Shown: positions 15,387-23,757, numbered from the stretch's first letter. The stretch: 64,000 bases of DNA from an uncultured Treponema sp. (GCA_947167745.1 CAMVJE010000002.1:1-64000); one strand, 5' to 3'. A program made the numbers and translations. Notes: generated by a model not told the origin, from the letters alone.

Positions 15387-17543
15387 AAAAAAGTACCGTT
15401 CATCCCTCAGCACGATGAGTCGGATTGCGGGGCGGCTTGCCTTGCCTCGGTGCTGTTGTATTACGGAAAATATGTGCCGATACGGAGCGTGCGCGAGCAT
15501 TGCGGGACGGACAGGGAAGGTACTTCGGGCTACGGAATCGTGAAGGGCGCGGAGCATTTCGGGCTTTACTGCAAGTGCGCATTCTCAAAGGAAAAAGATT
15601 TGTCGGACATTTCGCTCCCCGCGATTTTTTTGCTCCACAAGAAGAGCGACCACTATGTCACTGTCTGCAAAATCAGCGACAATTTTGTCTTTGTCTCCGA
15701 CCCCGACATGGGCTACAGGAAAATCCCTGCAGCGGAATTCAAGGAAGAGTGGAGCGGAATCTTTTTTATTCTCTATCCGAAAGCTGAATTCAAAAAGGGT
15801 GGTGGAAAGACACGGCTCGTATCATATTTCTTTGAGCTTGTGAAGCCGCACAAAAAGATTATGGTCAACACCATAATCGCAAGCCTCATGCTCTCTGTTT
15901 TCGGCATCGTCACATCGTTTTATTTCAGGTTTTTGATTGACGAGGTTTTATATTCTGAGGCAAAGTCCACGCTCACGATTTGCAGCCTGAGTTTCATGCT
16001 CATTATAATTTTCAGGGCTGTGATTTCATTCTGCAGGAGTCAGATAATTTTGTATCTGGGGCGCAAACTCGACATTTCTTTGAGCGGCGGATTTTTCGCG
16101 CACTTGCTCCGACTTCCGCTCTCGTTTTTCTCCGCAAGAAAGACGGGAGAAATCCTCTCTCGCATAAACGATGCCGCCACGGTGCGCGACGCGGTTTCCT
16201 CGACAACTCTTTCGCTCATAATCGACTCATTCATGATTTTGGTTGGCGGTGCTGTTCTCGTAAAAACGGGCGGCGTTCTCCTTCCGCTCGCAATCCTGCC
16301 GATTATCCTCTCCTCTGCGGTCGTCTATTTCTTCTCCAAGTCGTTCCAGAGGCAGATAAAACTCCGCGCGGTTCTTGAGGCGGAACGAAACGGCTTTATG
16401 TATGAGAGCATAAACGGAATAGCGACGATAAAGGCTCTTTCCACGGAGAGGGAGGCATTCGAGCGCGTCGAGGAAAAAATCCTTGAGACGACATACGCTT
16501 CGCTCAGGCTCGGCAAGACCGGGAACAGGCAGAAGGCAATCATGGATTTTATCTCGGGGGCAGGAACTCTTGCGCTTTACTGGCTCGGTAGTTTTCTTAT
16601 TTTTGAGGGAAGGATAACGCTCGGACAGCTGATTTCGTTCGTCACTCTTTCGGGCTTTTTCCTCAATCCCCTGCAGCGGCTCTTGACAATGCAGCTTTAT
16701 CTGCAGGAAGTCGGAGTTTCGGCAGACAGGCTTTTCGACATCATGGATATGGATGAGGAGCTTGAGCAAAAAGACGATACGGACATTTTTCCCGATTTGA
16801 GCGGAAACATAAAATTCGAGAATGTGTCGTTTACTTACGGCACGAGGGGAAAATCTCTTGACGGCATAAACCTTGAGATTGAGGGCGGAAGCACGGTCGC
16901 GTTCGTGGGCATGAGCGGCTCGGGAAAATCAACGCTCCTCAAACTGCTCATGAAATTCTATCAGCCGAGCGACGGAAAAATAACGGTAGGCGGCGAGGAC
17001 ATAGAATGTTTCCCGACGAAAAAATACCGCGAACGAATCGGCTATGTGCCGCAGGAAAGTTTTTTGTTCAGCGGAACGGTCATTGAAAATATCGCTTGGG
17101 GAACTCCGGTGTACAATTTCAAGCAGGTTGAGCGGTGCGCGGAGGATTCCATGTCGGCGGAATTCATAAGGAAATTCCCCGAGAAATACAATACCTACAT
17201 CGGCGAAGCTGGCTCGAATCTTTCGGGAGGCGAGCGGCAGAGGCTCTCGCTCGCGCGGGTGATGATGCGCAATCCTCAGATTCTGCTTTTGGACGAGGCG
17301 ACCGCAAGCCTTGACGGAATCAGCGAGCGGGCTATAACGGACGCGATTTTTAACAGAACGAAAGGCGTCACGACAATCATCGTCGCGCACAGGCTTTCGA
17401 CGATAAAGAACTGCGACAAAATCTTTGTTTTCGACAAAGGTCATCTCGTTGAGGCGGGGAATCATAATTTGCTGATGTCGCTGGAAAATGTTTATTACAA
17501 TTTATGGAGCGCGCAAAATGGCAGACATCTTGAAAGTGCATAG
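15384..17543 (+). CDS. C39-peptidase-containing ABC exporter (bacteriocin/double-glycine type)
   Basis: 719 residues. Residues 1-135 are a C39 cysteine peptidase: Gln9, catalytic Cys15 in DESDCGAACLASV, His90 in DHYVTV and Asp106 in VSDPDMG are all present, so it should cut leaders after Gly-Gly. A six-helix transmembrane domain follows (about 155-430). The ATPase has Walker A GMSGSGKST (509-517), signature LSGGERQ (613-619), Walker B ILLLDEA and switch His669. It would export the double-glycine effectors with the adaptor and outer-membrane channel encoded next. Composition is GC-rich with many GCG/CGC/GGC codons, unlike the immunity genes, suggesting separate origin. Confidence 0.92.
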   Translation: MKKVPFIPQHDESDCGAACLASVLLYYGKYVPIRSVREHCGTDREGTSGYGIVKGAEHFGLYCKCAFSKEKDLSDISLPAIFLLHKKSDHYVTVCKISDNFVFVSDPDMGYRKIPAAEFKEEWSGIFFILYPKAEFKKGGGKTRLVSYFFELVKPHKKIMVNTIIASLMLSVFGIVTSFYFRFLIDEVLYSEAKSTLTICSLSFMLIIIFRAVISFCRSQIILYLGRKLDISLSGGFFAHLLRLPLSFFSARKTGEILSRINDAATVRDAVSSTTLSLIIDSFMILVGGAVLVKTGGVLLPLAILPIILSSAVVYFFSKSFQRQIKLRAVLEAERNGFMYESINGIATIKALSTEREAFERVEEKILETTYASLRLGKTGNRQKAIMDFISGAGTLALYWLGSFLIFEGRITLGQLISFVTLSGFFLNPLQRLLTMQLYLQEVGVSADRLFDIMDMDEELEQKDDTDIFPDLSGNIKFENVSFTYGTRGKSLDGINLEIEGGSTVAFVGMSGSGKSTLLKLLMKFYQPSDGKITVGGEDIECFPTKKYRERIGYVPQESFLFSGTVIENIAWGTPVYNFKQVERCAEDSMSAEFIRKFPEKYNTYIGEAGSNLSGGERQRLSLARVMMRNPQILLLDEATASLDGISERAITDAIFNRTKGVTTIIVAHRLSTIKNCDKIFVFDKGHLVEAGNHNLLMSLENVYYNLWSAQNGRHLESA

Positions 17544-18672
17544 CAAGAAATGTCTTCCCGCGACAAAAGAATATTTTCTTCTGACGATTCCCAGAGAGAA
17601 CGACATAATACTTTTTTCGATACTGATTTTCGTAATAATCGCGGGCTTTGTCGTTTCATTCTGCAAGATTGATGATGTCGTGAAGGCAAAAGGAATCGTG
17701 CGTGTCCGTGAGAATGTCTCTTCTGTGGAGAATATGGTTTCGGGGAAGATTTCGGCGATATATTTCGAGCGCGGGCAGAAAGTCGAGGCGGGGGATACGC
17801 TCTACACTATGGACACGGAGATGCTAGACTTGCAGAAAAAAAACCTCGTGCGGCAGGAAAAAGACATAGAGCAGAAATTGAATGATTCAAAACTCCTGCG
17901 CTCAAGCCTTGAGGCGAACAAAAATCTTTGCGGGAAATCGAATCAGAAAGCGTGGTACAGGTTCGAGACCTATCTGAATCAAAAAAAAGAACTTGAGATA
18001 AAGCGGAATCTCGCTCTGACGGCATACAACCTTGAAAAAGAAAAGCCCCTGGCGTTCACGAATCAGACGGTTCTTGAGCAAAAGGAAATGGAACTGAATT
18101 ATGCCCGCTCCGCACTGGAAGCATTCGTGTCGAATTTTTCCTCCACAATCAATTCTGAGGTCTACGAATACGACCTGGCGTTGGAGCGCAACCGCACGGA
18201 AAAAGAAGCCCTATCGAAGCAGTATGAGTATCTGAATGTGACAGCCCCGGTCTCGGGCTTCGTTCAGGAATTTTCTTCTCTCAATGTCGGCGATTTCCTC
18301 GAAAAAGGCGCGAAGGTCGTAAACATAATTCCAGACAATTCAAGCGCGTTCCGTGTCGAAATATCCGTTGCGCCAAAGGACATGGGGAAAATCGGCGACG
18401 GGCTTAGCGTAAAATACAGGCTTCCCGCTTTTCCCTTCTTCGAGTACAAGGGCGCGGAGGGAAAAATTACGAGCGTAGACCCCGACATACGAAAGACTGC
18501 GGACGAGAAATATTATTACTGCGTGTATGCCGACATCGACAAAAGCGAATTTGCAAACCGCAAGGGAAAATCTTATCCCATAAAATCGGGGCTTGAGGCG
18601 GAGGCAAGAATTGTCCTTGAGCGGGACACAATCTTGAAGCTTTTCCTTAGAAAAATGGACTTTTTGAACTGA
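17518..18672 (+). CDS. HlyD-type periplasmic adaptor of the type I exporter
   Basis: 384 residues from ATG 17518, which has GGAG ten bases upstream and overlaps the transporter gene by 26 bp; the frame is open to 17488. A short cytoplasmic N-terminus, one membrane helix (about 30-52, IILFSILIFVIIAGFVVSF), a lipoyl-like half (VVKAKGIVRVREN ... GKISAIYFERGQKVEAGDTLY), a coiled-coil hairpin (about 105-215) and the returning half (VTAPVSGFVQEFSSLNVGDFLEKGAKVV) give the classical membrane fusion protein layout. It bridges the ABC exporter and the TolC-like channel. A 1-bp overlap with the next gene shows coupling. Confidence 0.9.
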   Translation: MADILKVHSKKCLPATKEYFLLTIPRENDIILFSILIFVIIAGFVVSFCKIDDVVKAKGIVRVRENVSSVENMVSGKISAIYFERGQKVEAGDTLYTMDTEMLDLQKKNLVRQEKDIEQKLNDSKLLRSSLEANKNLCGKSNQKAWYRFETYLNQKKELEIKRNLALTAYNLEKEKPLAFTNQTVLEQKEMELNYARSALEAFVSNFSSTINSEVYEYDLALERNRTEKEALSKQYEYLNVTAPVSGFVQEFSSLNVGDFLEKGAKVVNIIPDNSSAFRVEISVAPKDMGKIGDGLSVKYRLPAFPFFEYKGAEGKITSVDPDIRKTADEKYYYCVYADIDKSEFANRKGKSYPIKSGLEAEARIVLERDTILKLFLRKMDFLN

Positions 18673-20066
18673 TGAAAAGAACAAGGCTCGTTTCCGTAAC
18701 ATTCATTTCTCTTCTCTCAGTTTTCGCTTCTCGTGCCGCTTTCCCTTGTGAACTCGAAGAATTGTGGCAGAAATGCGCGGCTAACAGCGAGGCGATTTTT
18801 TCCGCAAGGCAGAGCCTCGATTATTATCAGACGGCAAAAAATACTTCGCGCATGCTTTACCCGCTTTCGCTCTCACTGAGCGCGACCCCGAATTTTTATA
18901 AGAATTACGAGCAGTATTCCGATGAGCTTGAAGTCGGAAGTGCCTCCGCGACTCTTACGCAAACGCTCCCCGGCGGTGCGAAACTTTCGGCGGGCGCGTC
19001 TTACGGCGTTTCAAGCGGCTACAGAAGCTGGAATTCGACGGACGGCTACACGGACAAGGGCTACTCGGATTATTTTTTAGCGCAGGTACAGTATTCGCAG
19101 AGCCTTAATCCATATTGGCTTCACGGAACATTCAGGAATCCCGCCAAGGCAAAACTTTCCCTTGCGGCGGACAGCGGAGAATACAACCTCATGCAGGCGA
19201 AAAAGAATTCTTATTCAAAAGTCCTCTCGCTTTATGTTCAGTTCCGCCGTAATGGTCGAAACCAGCTCTTGGCTGAAAAGCAGGCTGCCCTGCTAAAAAT
19301 CAATCTTGAATCCTTGCAGAAAATGTATTATTCAAATTCCGCGCTGCTGACGGACTTATGGAAGGCGGAAAAATCTCTCGATGATGCAGAATCTTCTTTG
19401 AATTCCTATAACTTGGAAAAAATAGAAATCTTGAAATCGCTTGCCGAATTGTGCGGAGATGATTTTGAGATTTCAGATGAAGCACCTTTCCCCGAAGAGC
19501 AAGAGCCGCTTTTTGTCACAGACCCATTTTTGAGCAACTTGCAGACCCAGCTTCAGATTCTGAAAAGCCAGTTTTTGCTTGACAAGCAGAATTCCGCCGC
19601 CGTCATTTCGCTCTCGGCTCAGTTCAAGGACACAAGCAAACTCAAAGACGACATCGGCTTGGATTTCAAGGACGACACGAACTATCTTCATTGGAGCGCG
19701 ACGCTTTCGGGCAAGATAAACAATCTTTATGGCGGCGAGGGCAAATTATATAGAAAGAAATATGAAACCGAACGCGCGAAATACGAAAAACAGATGCTCG
19801 AATATCAAAAGAATCGGAATGCGGAAAAAGACTACTATGATAAAATGATTTTGTCCTACGAAGAAAACCTTGAGAGCGCGGCAAAACACGAGGCGAACGA
19901 AAAGGAAAATTTCGAGGGAATAAAGCAACTGTACGAGAGCGGTCAGAAACGACAAATTGATGTCCTCTCTGCGGAGATAAATTATTTGAAGCAGAAGTAC
20001 ACTCTTGAGAATCTGCGGGATGCCTTGTGGCAAGCAAAATGGCACAGGGCGCAGTTTCCAGAGTAA
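18672..20066 (+). CDS. TolC-family outer-membrane efflux protein of the exporter
   Basis: 464 residues with an N-terminal signal peptide (MKRTRLVSVTFISLLSVFASRAAF). It shows the alternating beta-barrel strands (SASATLTQTLPGGAKLSAGASYGV near 95-118) and long helices with heptad-like spacing (about 180-260 and 365-450), ending QAKWHRAQFPE. This is the outer-membrane factor pattern, though divergent from Escherichia coli TolC. It completes the ABC-HlyD-TolC tripartite pathway. Only 36 bp separate it from effector 2, which has its own GGAGAAA site. Confidence 0.85.
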   Translation: MKRTRLVSVTFISLLSVFASRAAFPCELEELWQKCAANSEAIFSARQSLDYYQTAKNTSRMLYPLSLSLSATPNFYKNYEQYSDELEVGSASATLTQTLPGGAKLSAGASYGVSSGYRSWNSTDGYTDKGYSDYFLAQVQYSQSLNPYWLHGTFRNPAKAKLSLAADSGEYNLMQAKKNSYSKVLSLYVQFRRNGRNQLLAEKQAALLKINLESLQKMYYSNSALLTDLWKAEKSLDDAESSLNSYNLEKIEILKSLAELCGDDFEISDEAPFPEEQEPLFVTDPFLSNLQTQLQILKSQFLLDKQNSAAVISLSAQFKDTSKLKDDIGLDFKDDTNYLHWSATLSGKINNLYGGEGKLYRKKYETERAKYEKQMLEYQKNRNAEKDYYDKMILSYEENLESAAKHEANEKENFEGIKQLYESGQKRQIDVLSAEINYLKQKYTLENLRDALWQAKWHRAQFPE

Positions 20067-20102
20067 AAAAAATAATATATAACAAACGAAAGGAGAAATT
20101 TT

Positions 20103-21350
20103 ATGAAAAAAAAGCAGATTGAAAAAGTCAGGGAAGAATTTGAGCGCATTGATTTGAGCCGCTACCACATTCTCACCTACGACGAGCTTTTAAAAGTGAA
20201 CGGCGGGAGCGGAAACGATTCGGATGACAGCGATGACGAAGCGGTAGAAAGCGAGAGCGAAGAGACTTCGGACGAAGGAGCAGAAACTGCGACCGAAAGC
20301 ACGACTGGCGAAGAGGGCGTGGGCGAGCCGAGTGCCGACCCAACGAGCGAAAGCACTTCGAGCGGAACTAGCTCGGAGTCGGAAAGTGGCGGTCATGAAA
20401 TAGAGAACACTGTCGAAGCAGTGGCGAACGCCGAGGTCGGCGACACGCTCACCCGCGATGACGGAACGCAAGTGACGATTACGGAAGGGGACATCACTTG
20501 GGCGCAGGAGCATTGCGACTCATACGGCAAGGACAGCGAGGAAGAAAAAGAGGAATCGCCCACAAAAGAAAGCGACTTGCCGAGTGCGGAAGAGGCTGAC
20601 TGCTCAAAAACCGAGCAGGAAGAGGGCGGAAGCCGCAGGATAGAGAACAGTGACGAAGCGGTGGCGAACGCAAAGCCCGGCGACACTCTTGTTCGCGATG
20701 ACGGAACGGTCGTCACGCTAAAAGAGATAGACATTGAACAGGCGCAGGAGAAACTCGGTATTGGGGAGCATAAGGAAGATGAGAAAAGCCCCTCAAAAGA
20801 AGGGGAGCTTGCTGAGAAATCTTCTGGTGAGAATAAGAACACAAAAGGCGAGAACGCAGCCGAAGAACGCGCTTATATAAACAGCAAGCTTGATACTCCG
20901 AAAGGGAATAATGTTGCTGGCACTACAGTTGATTTGTTGAATAATACTAGTACCTGTACTGGAGTTGCAGGGGAACTTGCCGCACAAGCCGCAAAAACAA
21001 ATTTAATTGACGCGCCTGTTCTGAATGAGTTTGCAGGGAATATGTCAAAACTAGGAAATGCCGTGGTTGTCGTAGATTTTGCTTATACATCATATCAAAA
21101 TGCAAAAGCGTACCAAAACGGTGAGATGTCCTATTGGCAGAGTGCTTACAACACTTATTCTCATGTAATTTCTGTGACGGCTGGGGCTAGAGTTGGTGCT
21201 ACCATAGCTGGATGTGGTTCTACAGGAACTTTTGGTATAGGAGCTGTTCCTGCTATTATGGGAGGTGCTGTAGCTGGTGCTGCAATAACCGCCGGATGTG
21301 AAATTGCGTTTGATTGGCTTGAAGAACAGATCTGGGGAGAGGCAAAATGA
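20103..21350 (+). CDS. Double-glycine-leader effector 2 with variant C-terminal tip (putative toxin)
   Basis: 415 residues, same build as effector 1: leader to ELLKVNGG at residue 35, acidic linker, two 40-residue GDTLxRDDGT repeats, hydrophobic C-terminal third. Residues 21-351 appear identical to effector 1; the first 20 residues of the leader differ (MKKKQIEKVREEFERIDL), and from residue 352 the tip diverges: GARVGATIAGCGSTGTFGIGAV replaces the effector 1 sequence, then PAIMGGAVAGAAITAGCEIAFDWLEEQIWGEAK. The tip exchange matches a different immunity protein N-terminus in the gene it overlaps by 4 bp. Substrate of the adjacent exporter by inference. Confidence 0.75.
   Translation: MKKKQIEKVREEFERIDLSRYHILTYDELLKVNGGSGNDSDDSDDEAVESESEETSDEGAETATESTTGEEGVGEPSADPTSESTSSGTSSESESGGHEIENTVEAVANAEVGDTLTRDDGTQVTITEGDITWAQEHCDSYGKDSEEEKEESPTKESDLPSAEEADCSKTEQEEGGSRRIENSDEAVANAKPGDTLVRDDGTVVTLKEIDIEQAQEKLGIGEHKEDEKSPSKEGELAEKSSGENKNTKGENAAEERAYINSKLDTPKGNNVAGTTVDLLNNTSTCTGVAGELAAQAAKTNLIDAPVLNEFAGNMSKLGNAVVVVDFAYTSYQNAKAYQNGEMSYWQSAYNTYSHVISVTAGARVGATIAGCGSTGTFGIGAVPAIMGGAVAGAAITAGCEIAFDWLEEQIWGEAK
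20171..21154 (+). repeat. About 1-kb near-perfect direct repeat, copy 2 (effector gene body)
   Basis: Offset of exactly 6534 bp from copy 1 at 13637-14620, no indel seen. The mirrored absence of silent changes argues for very recent homogenisation. Confidence 0.85.
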
Positions 21351-21853
21351 AAAGAATCAGGCCGATAATTCTTGTAATTGAGTTTTCTATACTTTCGTTG
21401 TTTTTTATAGTCGTACTGTTACTTTCATGGAAAGATATGACTGTTTTCAGGAAGCTCCTATTAGGTATAAGTCCTTGTATAGTCCTTTTTTTAGGATTTA
21501 CAAAAAAAATAGAATATTATGAAGAGTATTTTTGTATTTTTTCAGGTCAGTTTAAAAGAAAGATAAAATATGAGGACATTATAAGGATTTATAGCTCGTC
21601 AAATCCTGGCGGCTACTGGGTGCAAATCTGTGACGACCGAATACGAAAATACATGCTGTATTATCCTTATGAACGAAAAAAAATGCGGGCATTCTTTGAC
21701 ACGATAAAAAAGGCGAATCCTGCTGTTCAGATTGATGTGTGGTGGTATCAGAAGCAGCCTCGCGCAACGATTCTTAAGACAGCGTTCAAATTCTGCCTTT
21801 TTGTGCTGATTGTGCTGCTCGCCGATTTTCTTTTGCACATATTCAAAAAGTAA
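21347..21853 (+). CDS. Putative immunity protein 2 (membrane protein with PH-like domain)
   Basis: 168 residues. Start overlaps the effector 2 stop (ATGA). Two N-terminal membrane helices, a PH-like middle part (YFCIFSGQFKRKIKYEDIIRI), and a C-terminal helix. The first 125 residues differ strongly from immunity 1, yet the last 30 (RATILKTAFKFCLFVLIVLL onward) are the same in protein and DNA. Variation in the half facing the partner and conservation in the tail fit a co-evolving toxin-immunity pair; the role is inferred. Confidence 0.7.
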   Translation: MKRIRPIILVIEFSILSLFFIVVLLLSWKDMTVFRKLLLGISPCIVLFLGFTKKIEYYEEYFCIFSGQFKRKIKYEDIIRIYSSSNPGGYWVQICDDRIRKYMLYYPYERKKMRAFFDTIKKANPAVQIDVWWYQKQPRATILKTAFKFCLFVLIVLLADFLLHIFKK

Positions 21854-21918
21854 ACCGTGTTAAGCGTCATTATAGATTTGTTGGTTTATAAAAAGATTAT
21901 AAAAAAGGAGAAATTGTA
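21758..21918 (+). repeat. Immunity 3'-end plus spacer repeat, copy 2
   Basis: Identical to copy 1 from CCTCGCGCAACGATTCTTAAG to the AAAAAGGAGAAATT before the next start, apart from GCGTCATTATAG for GCGGCATTATAG. Confidence 0.8.
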
Positions 21919-22157
21919 TGAACGGAAATTCAAAAACAACACAAGGATTTCTTATAATGTTACTGTTCATACTATATTTCATGTTGTGCTCGATACGCAT
22001 GATTCTAGTCGGACTCGGGAAAGCAAAAGACCCGATTCGGAATATAGCGCAGAAGTCAAAACGCGCGTTGGTGATGGGGATTATCGGACTCGTGATTTTC
22101 TCGCTTGCCTTCATTGCGGTAACTGGACTATTGATTTTCATGCTATTCCATTTATAA
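21918..22157 (+). CDS. Small two-helix membrane protein, family member 1
   Basis: 79 residues with two membrane helices (about 10-30 and 52-76) joined by a cytoplasmic loop carrying SIRMILVGLGKAKDPIRN. The same motif occurs in the next gene and in the gene at 24685, so this is a local paralogous family. It uses the repeated AAAAAGGAGAAATTGTATG start region that precedes the transporter gene at 15384. No known family recognised; size and hydrophobicity would fit a bacteriocin immunity or holin-like protein. Confidence 0.65.
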   Translation: MNGNSKTTQGFLIMLLFILYFMLCSIRMILVGLGKAKDPIRNIAQKSKRALVMGIIGLVIFSLAFIAVTGLLIFMLFHL

Positions 22158-22158
22158 A

Positions 22159-22168
22159 GGGGGGGGGG
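22159..22168 (+). repeat. Poly-G tract (G10) in the ribosome binding site of the next gene
   Basis: Ten consecutive G lie immediately before ATG 22169 and form its Shine-Dalgarno region. Slippage would change spacing and translation. Comparable G-tracts control phase-variable genes in Treponema pallidum. Confidence 0.7.
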
Positions 22169-22369
22169 ATGAATCGAGAAATACTTATTCTTTTTTTCTT
22201 CGGAATTTGCCTGCTGATTGTGTCAATACGGGCAATTCTGGTCGGACTCGGGAAAGCAGAAGACCCAATCAGGCACATGAAGCAGAAGTCTGTAAAAATG
22301 CTGATTCAGGGAATCGGCGGGCTTGTGATTTTGATTTGCACTTCCGTATATATAGTATCGCATTGGTAA
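22169..22369 (+). CDS. Small two-helix membrane protein, family member 2
   Basis: 66 residues, MNREILILFFFGICLLIVSI start, loop SIRAILVGLGKAEDPIRHMKQKS and a second helix ending IVSHW. It is a paralogue of the 79-residue proteins at 21918 and 24685. The start is set by the G10 tract directly before the ATG, 11 bp after the previous stop. Function unknown. Confidence 0.6.
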   Translation: MNREILILFFFGICLLIVSIRAILVGLGKAEDPIRHMKQKSVKMLIQGIGGLVILICTSVYIVSHW

Positions 22370-22386
22370 TAACGGAGGAATTCTTT

Positions 22387-22533
22387 TTGTGTGTGGCTGT
22401 TACTACAGCCGCTACGGCTTCAACTTTTGGACTTGCTTCTGTTCCTGGGCTTGCGGCTGGAATAGTTGGCGGTTCATCGGCATATAAAGCTTGCGAAATA
22501 TTTTTTGATTTTGTTGAGGAACAAATATGGTAG
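22387..22533 (+). CDS. Orphan toxin tip without leader
   Basis: 48 codons from TTG 22387 (GGAGG lies eight bases upstream; GTG 22393 is an alternative). The sequence TASTFGLASVPGLAAGIVGG ... FFDFVEEQIW parallels the last 45 residues of effectors 1 and 2, but no double-glycine leader or linker is attached. It is followed within 5 bp by an immunity-type gene. It looks like a displaced or silent tip cassette that could be brought behind a full-length effector by recombination. Confidence 0.55.
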   Translation: MCVAVTTAATASTFGLASVPGLAAGIVGGSSAYKACEIFFDFVEEQIW

Positions 22534-22538
22534 GCGAA

Positions 22539-23084
22539 ATGAAAACGCTTCGCTCAACAGTTACTGTCATATTTGCGCTGATGTTTGACACGCTCTTTTT
22601 GATTGCATTAATCTTGCAGATTCTAAAAGGTGGTCTCGGTTATTTTGCGATTTTTGGCGGTGCTTTGATTGGAGTTATTTTCTCAATTCTTGCATTTGCA
22701 AACAGGGTGGAATGTAACGAAGATGAAGGATACTTTGTGATTTGCACATGGCGCACAAAAGTCAAGATTGACTTTAAAGCTGTCACATTGATTACGACGA
22801 ATACTTATTTTGCCGCAAAGTTTGGTGGATACGGCATAAAAACCTATGGAAACCGTGAGTTTGTTGTGGCAATGCCACTTGAATACAGAAAAATGCGGAA
22901 ATTCTTTGAGATGATTGAAAAAGTGAATTCTGGCGTGGAATTTGATGTCTGGTGGTATAAAAAGCCCCGTTTTGAAGTGGTGAAAACTGTCGGGCGATGG
23001 GTTCTCCTTATTTTGTTGCTGCTTGCGGTTTCTTTTTGGGCAGAGTCTATGGGAGTTTATATTCCTTTTTTTACAAGAAAATAA
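22539..23084 (+). CDS. Putative immunity protein 3, paired with the orphan tip
   Basis: 181 residues from ATG 22539, chosen because the context GGCGAAATGAAAA matches the paralogues; an ATG at 22527 is also in frame. Two N-terminal helices (about 7-28 and 35-54), PH-like strands (EGYFVICTWRTKVKIDFKAVTLI) and a C-terminal helix. It keeps the LEYRKMRKFFEMI and FDVWWYKKP positions of the family, but its C-terminal end is not the repeated sequence, so it escaped the homogenisation seen in copies 1, 2, 4 and 5. Confidence 0.65.
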   Translation: MKTLRSTVTVIFALMFDTLFLIALILQILKGGLGYFAIFGGALIGVIFSILAFANRVECNEDEGYFVICTWRTKVKIDFKAVTLITTNTYFAAKFGGYGIKTYGNREFVVAMPLEYRKMRKFFEMIEKVNSGVEFDVWWYKKPRFEVVKTVGRWVLLILLLLAVSFWAESMGVYIPFFTRK

Positions 23085-23128
23085 ACGCAATTTTAAGTGG
23101 AAAAATCAAATAACACAGAGGTGGTAAT

Positions 23129-23260
23129 ATGAAAAAAGTACTATTCATCCCTCAGCACGATGAGTCGGATTGCGGAGTTGCTGCTTCTGCGGTAACATCT
23201 GAGGGGGTTGACTGGCTGTTTGACAAACTTGAAGAAAAAATTTGGGGGGAAGCAAAATGA
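23129..23260 (+). CDS. Chimeric ORF: start of C39 transporter fused to end of toxin
   Basis: 43 residues. The first 16 (MKKVLFIPQHDESDCG) equal the N-terminus of the exporter encoded at 15384 including its active-site region, and the last 18 (VDWLFDKLEEKIWGEAK) equal the effector tail. The intervening gene content, normally exporter, adaptor, channel and leader part, has been deleted. It overlaps immunity gene 4 by 4 bp as real toxins do. Most likely a recombination scar; it may persist only to couple translation of the immunity gene. Confidence 0.6.
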   Translation: MKKVLFIPQHDESDCGVAASAVTSEGVDWLFDKLEEKIWGEAK

Positions 23261-23757
23261 AGAGAATTCGCTCCAATTTTACGATAACAGTTTTTTTGCT
23301 GCTTTCTGCTTTTTTTATTTTCGGATTGGTCGCTTTTTGGGAAGATGCAAGCATCCTTCGGAGAATACAACTTGCTTCGCTCGCCGCGATATTTCCATAT
23401 ATAAGCCTTACAGCAAAGGTGGAATATCAAGAAGATTCTTTGTGCCATTTTGTATTGTGGAAGCACAAAAATGTTTCTTATGCTGACATAGCAAGAATCT
23501 GTTGCTCAACTGCTATTGGGGTATATTGGCTGATAACCTATGACAACGAAAAATACGGCTTGTATTTTCCCTTTGGACACAAGAAAATGCGGAAACTGTT
23601 TGAGACAATAGAGAATTACAATCCTAATGTCCAAATCGATGTCTGGTGGTATAAAAAGCAACCTCGCGCAACGATTCTTAAGACAGCGTTCAAATTCTGC
23701 CTTTTTGTGCTGATTGTGCTGCTCGCCGATTTTCTTTTGCACATATTCAAAAAGTAA
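23257..23757 (+). CDS. Putative immunity protein 4 (membrane protein with PH-like domain)
   Basis: 166 residues from ATG 23257, overlapping the chimeric ORF stop (ATGA). Same build as immunity 1: two N-terminal helices, the CHFVLWKHKNVSYADIARI strand region, the YFPFGHKKMRKLF helix and the shared C-terminal tail. The N-terminal third differs from the others. Its toxin partner is reduced to a tail, so this is an orphan immunity gene, a common outcome of cassette turnover in polymorphic toxin loci. Confidence 0.68.
   Translation: MKRIRSNFTITVFLLLSAFFIFGLVAFWEDASILRRIQLASLAAIFPYISLTAKVEYQEDSLCHFVLWKHKNVSYADIARICCSTAIGVYWLITYDNEKYGLYFPFGHKKMRKLFETIENYNPNVQIDVWWYKKQPRATILKTAFKFCLFVLIVLLADFLLHIFKK

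Noticed and set aside
21857..22369. 170-codon ORF covering both two-helix proteins in one frame
   Set aside because: Its first 104 codons read the gene at 21918 out of frame; only the part from ATG 22169 matches the paralogous family.
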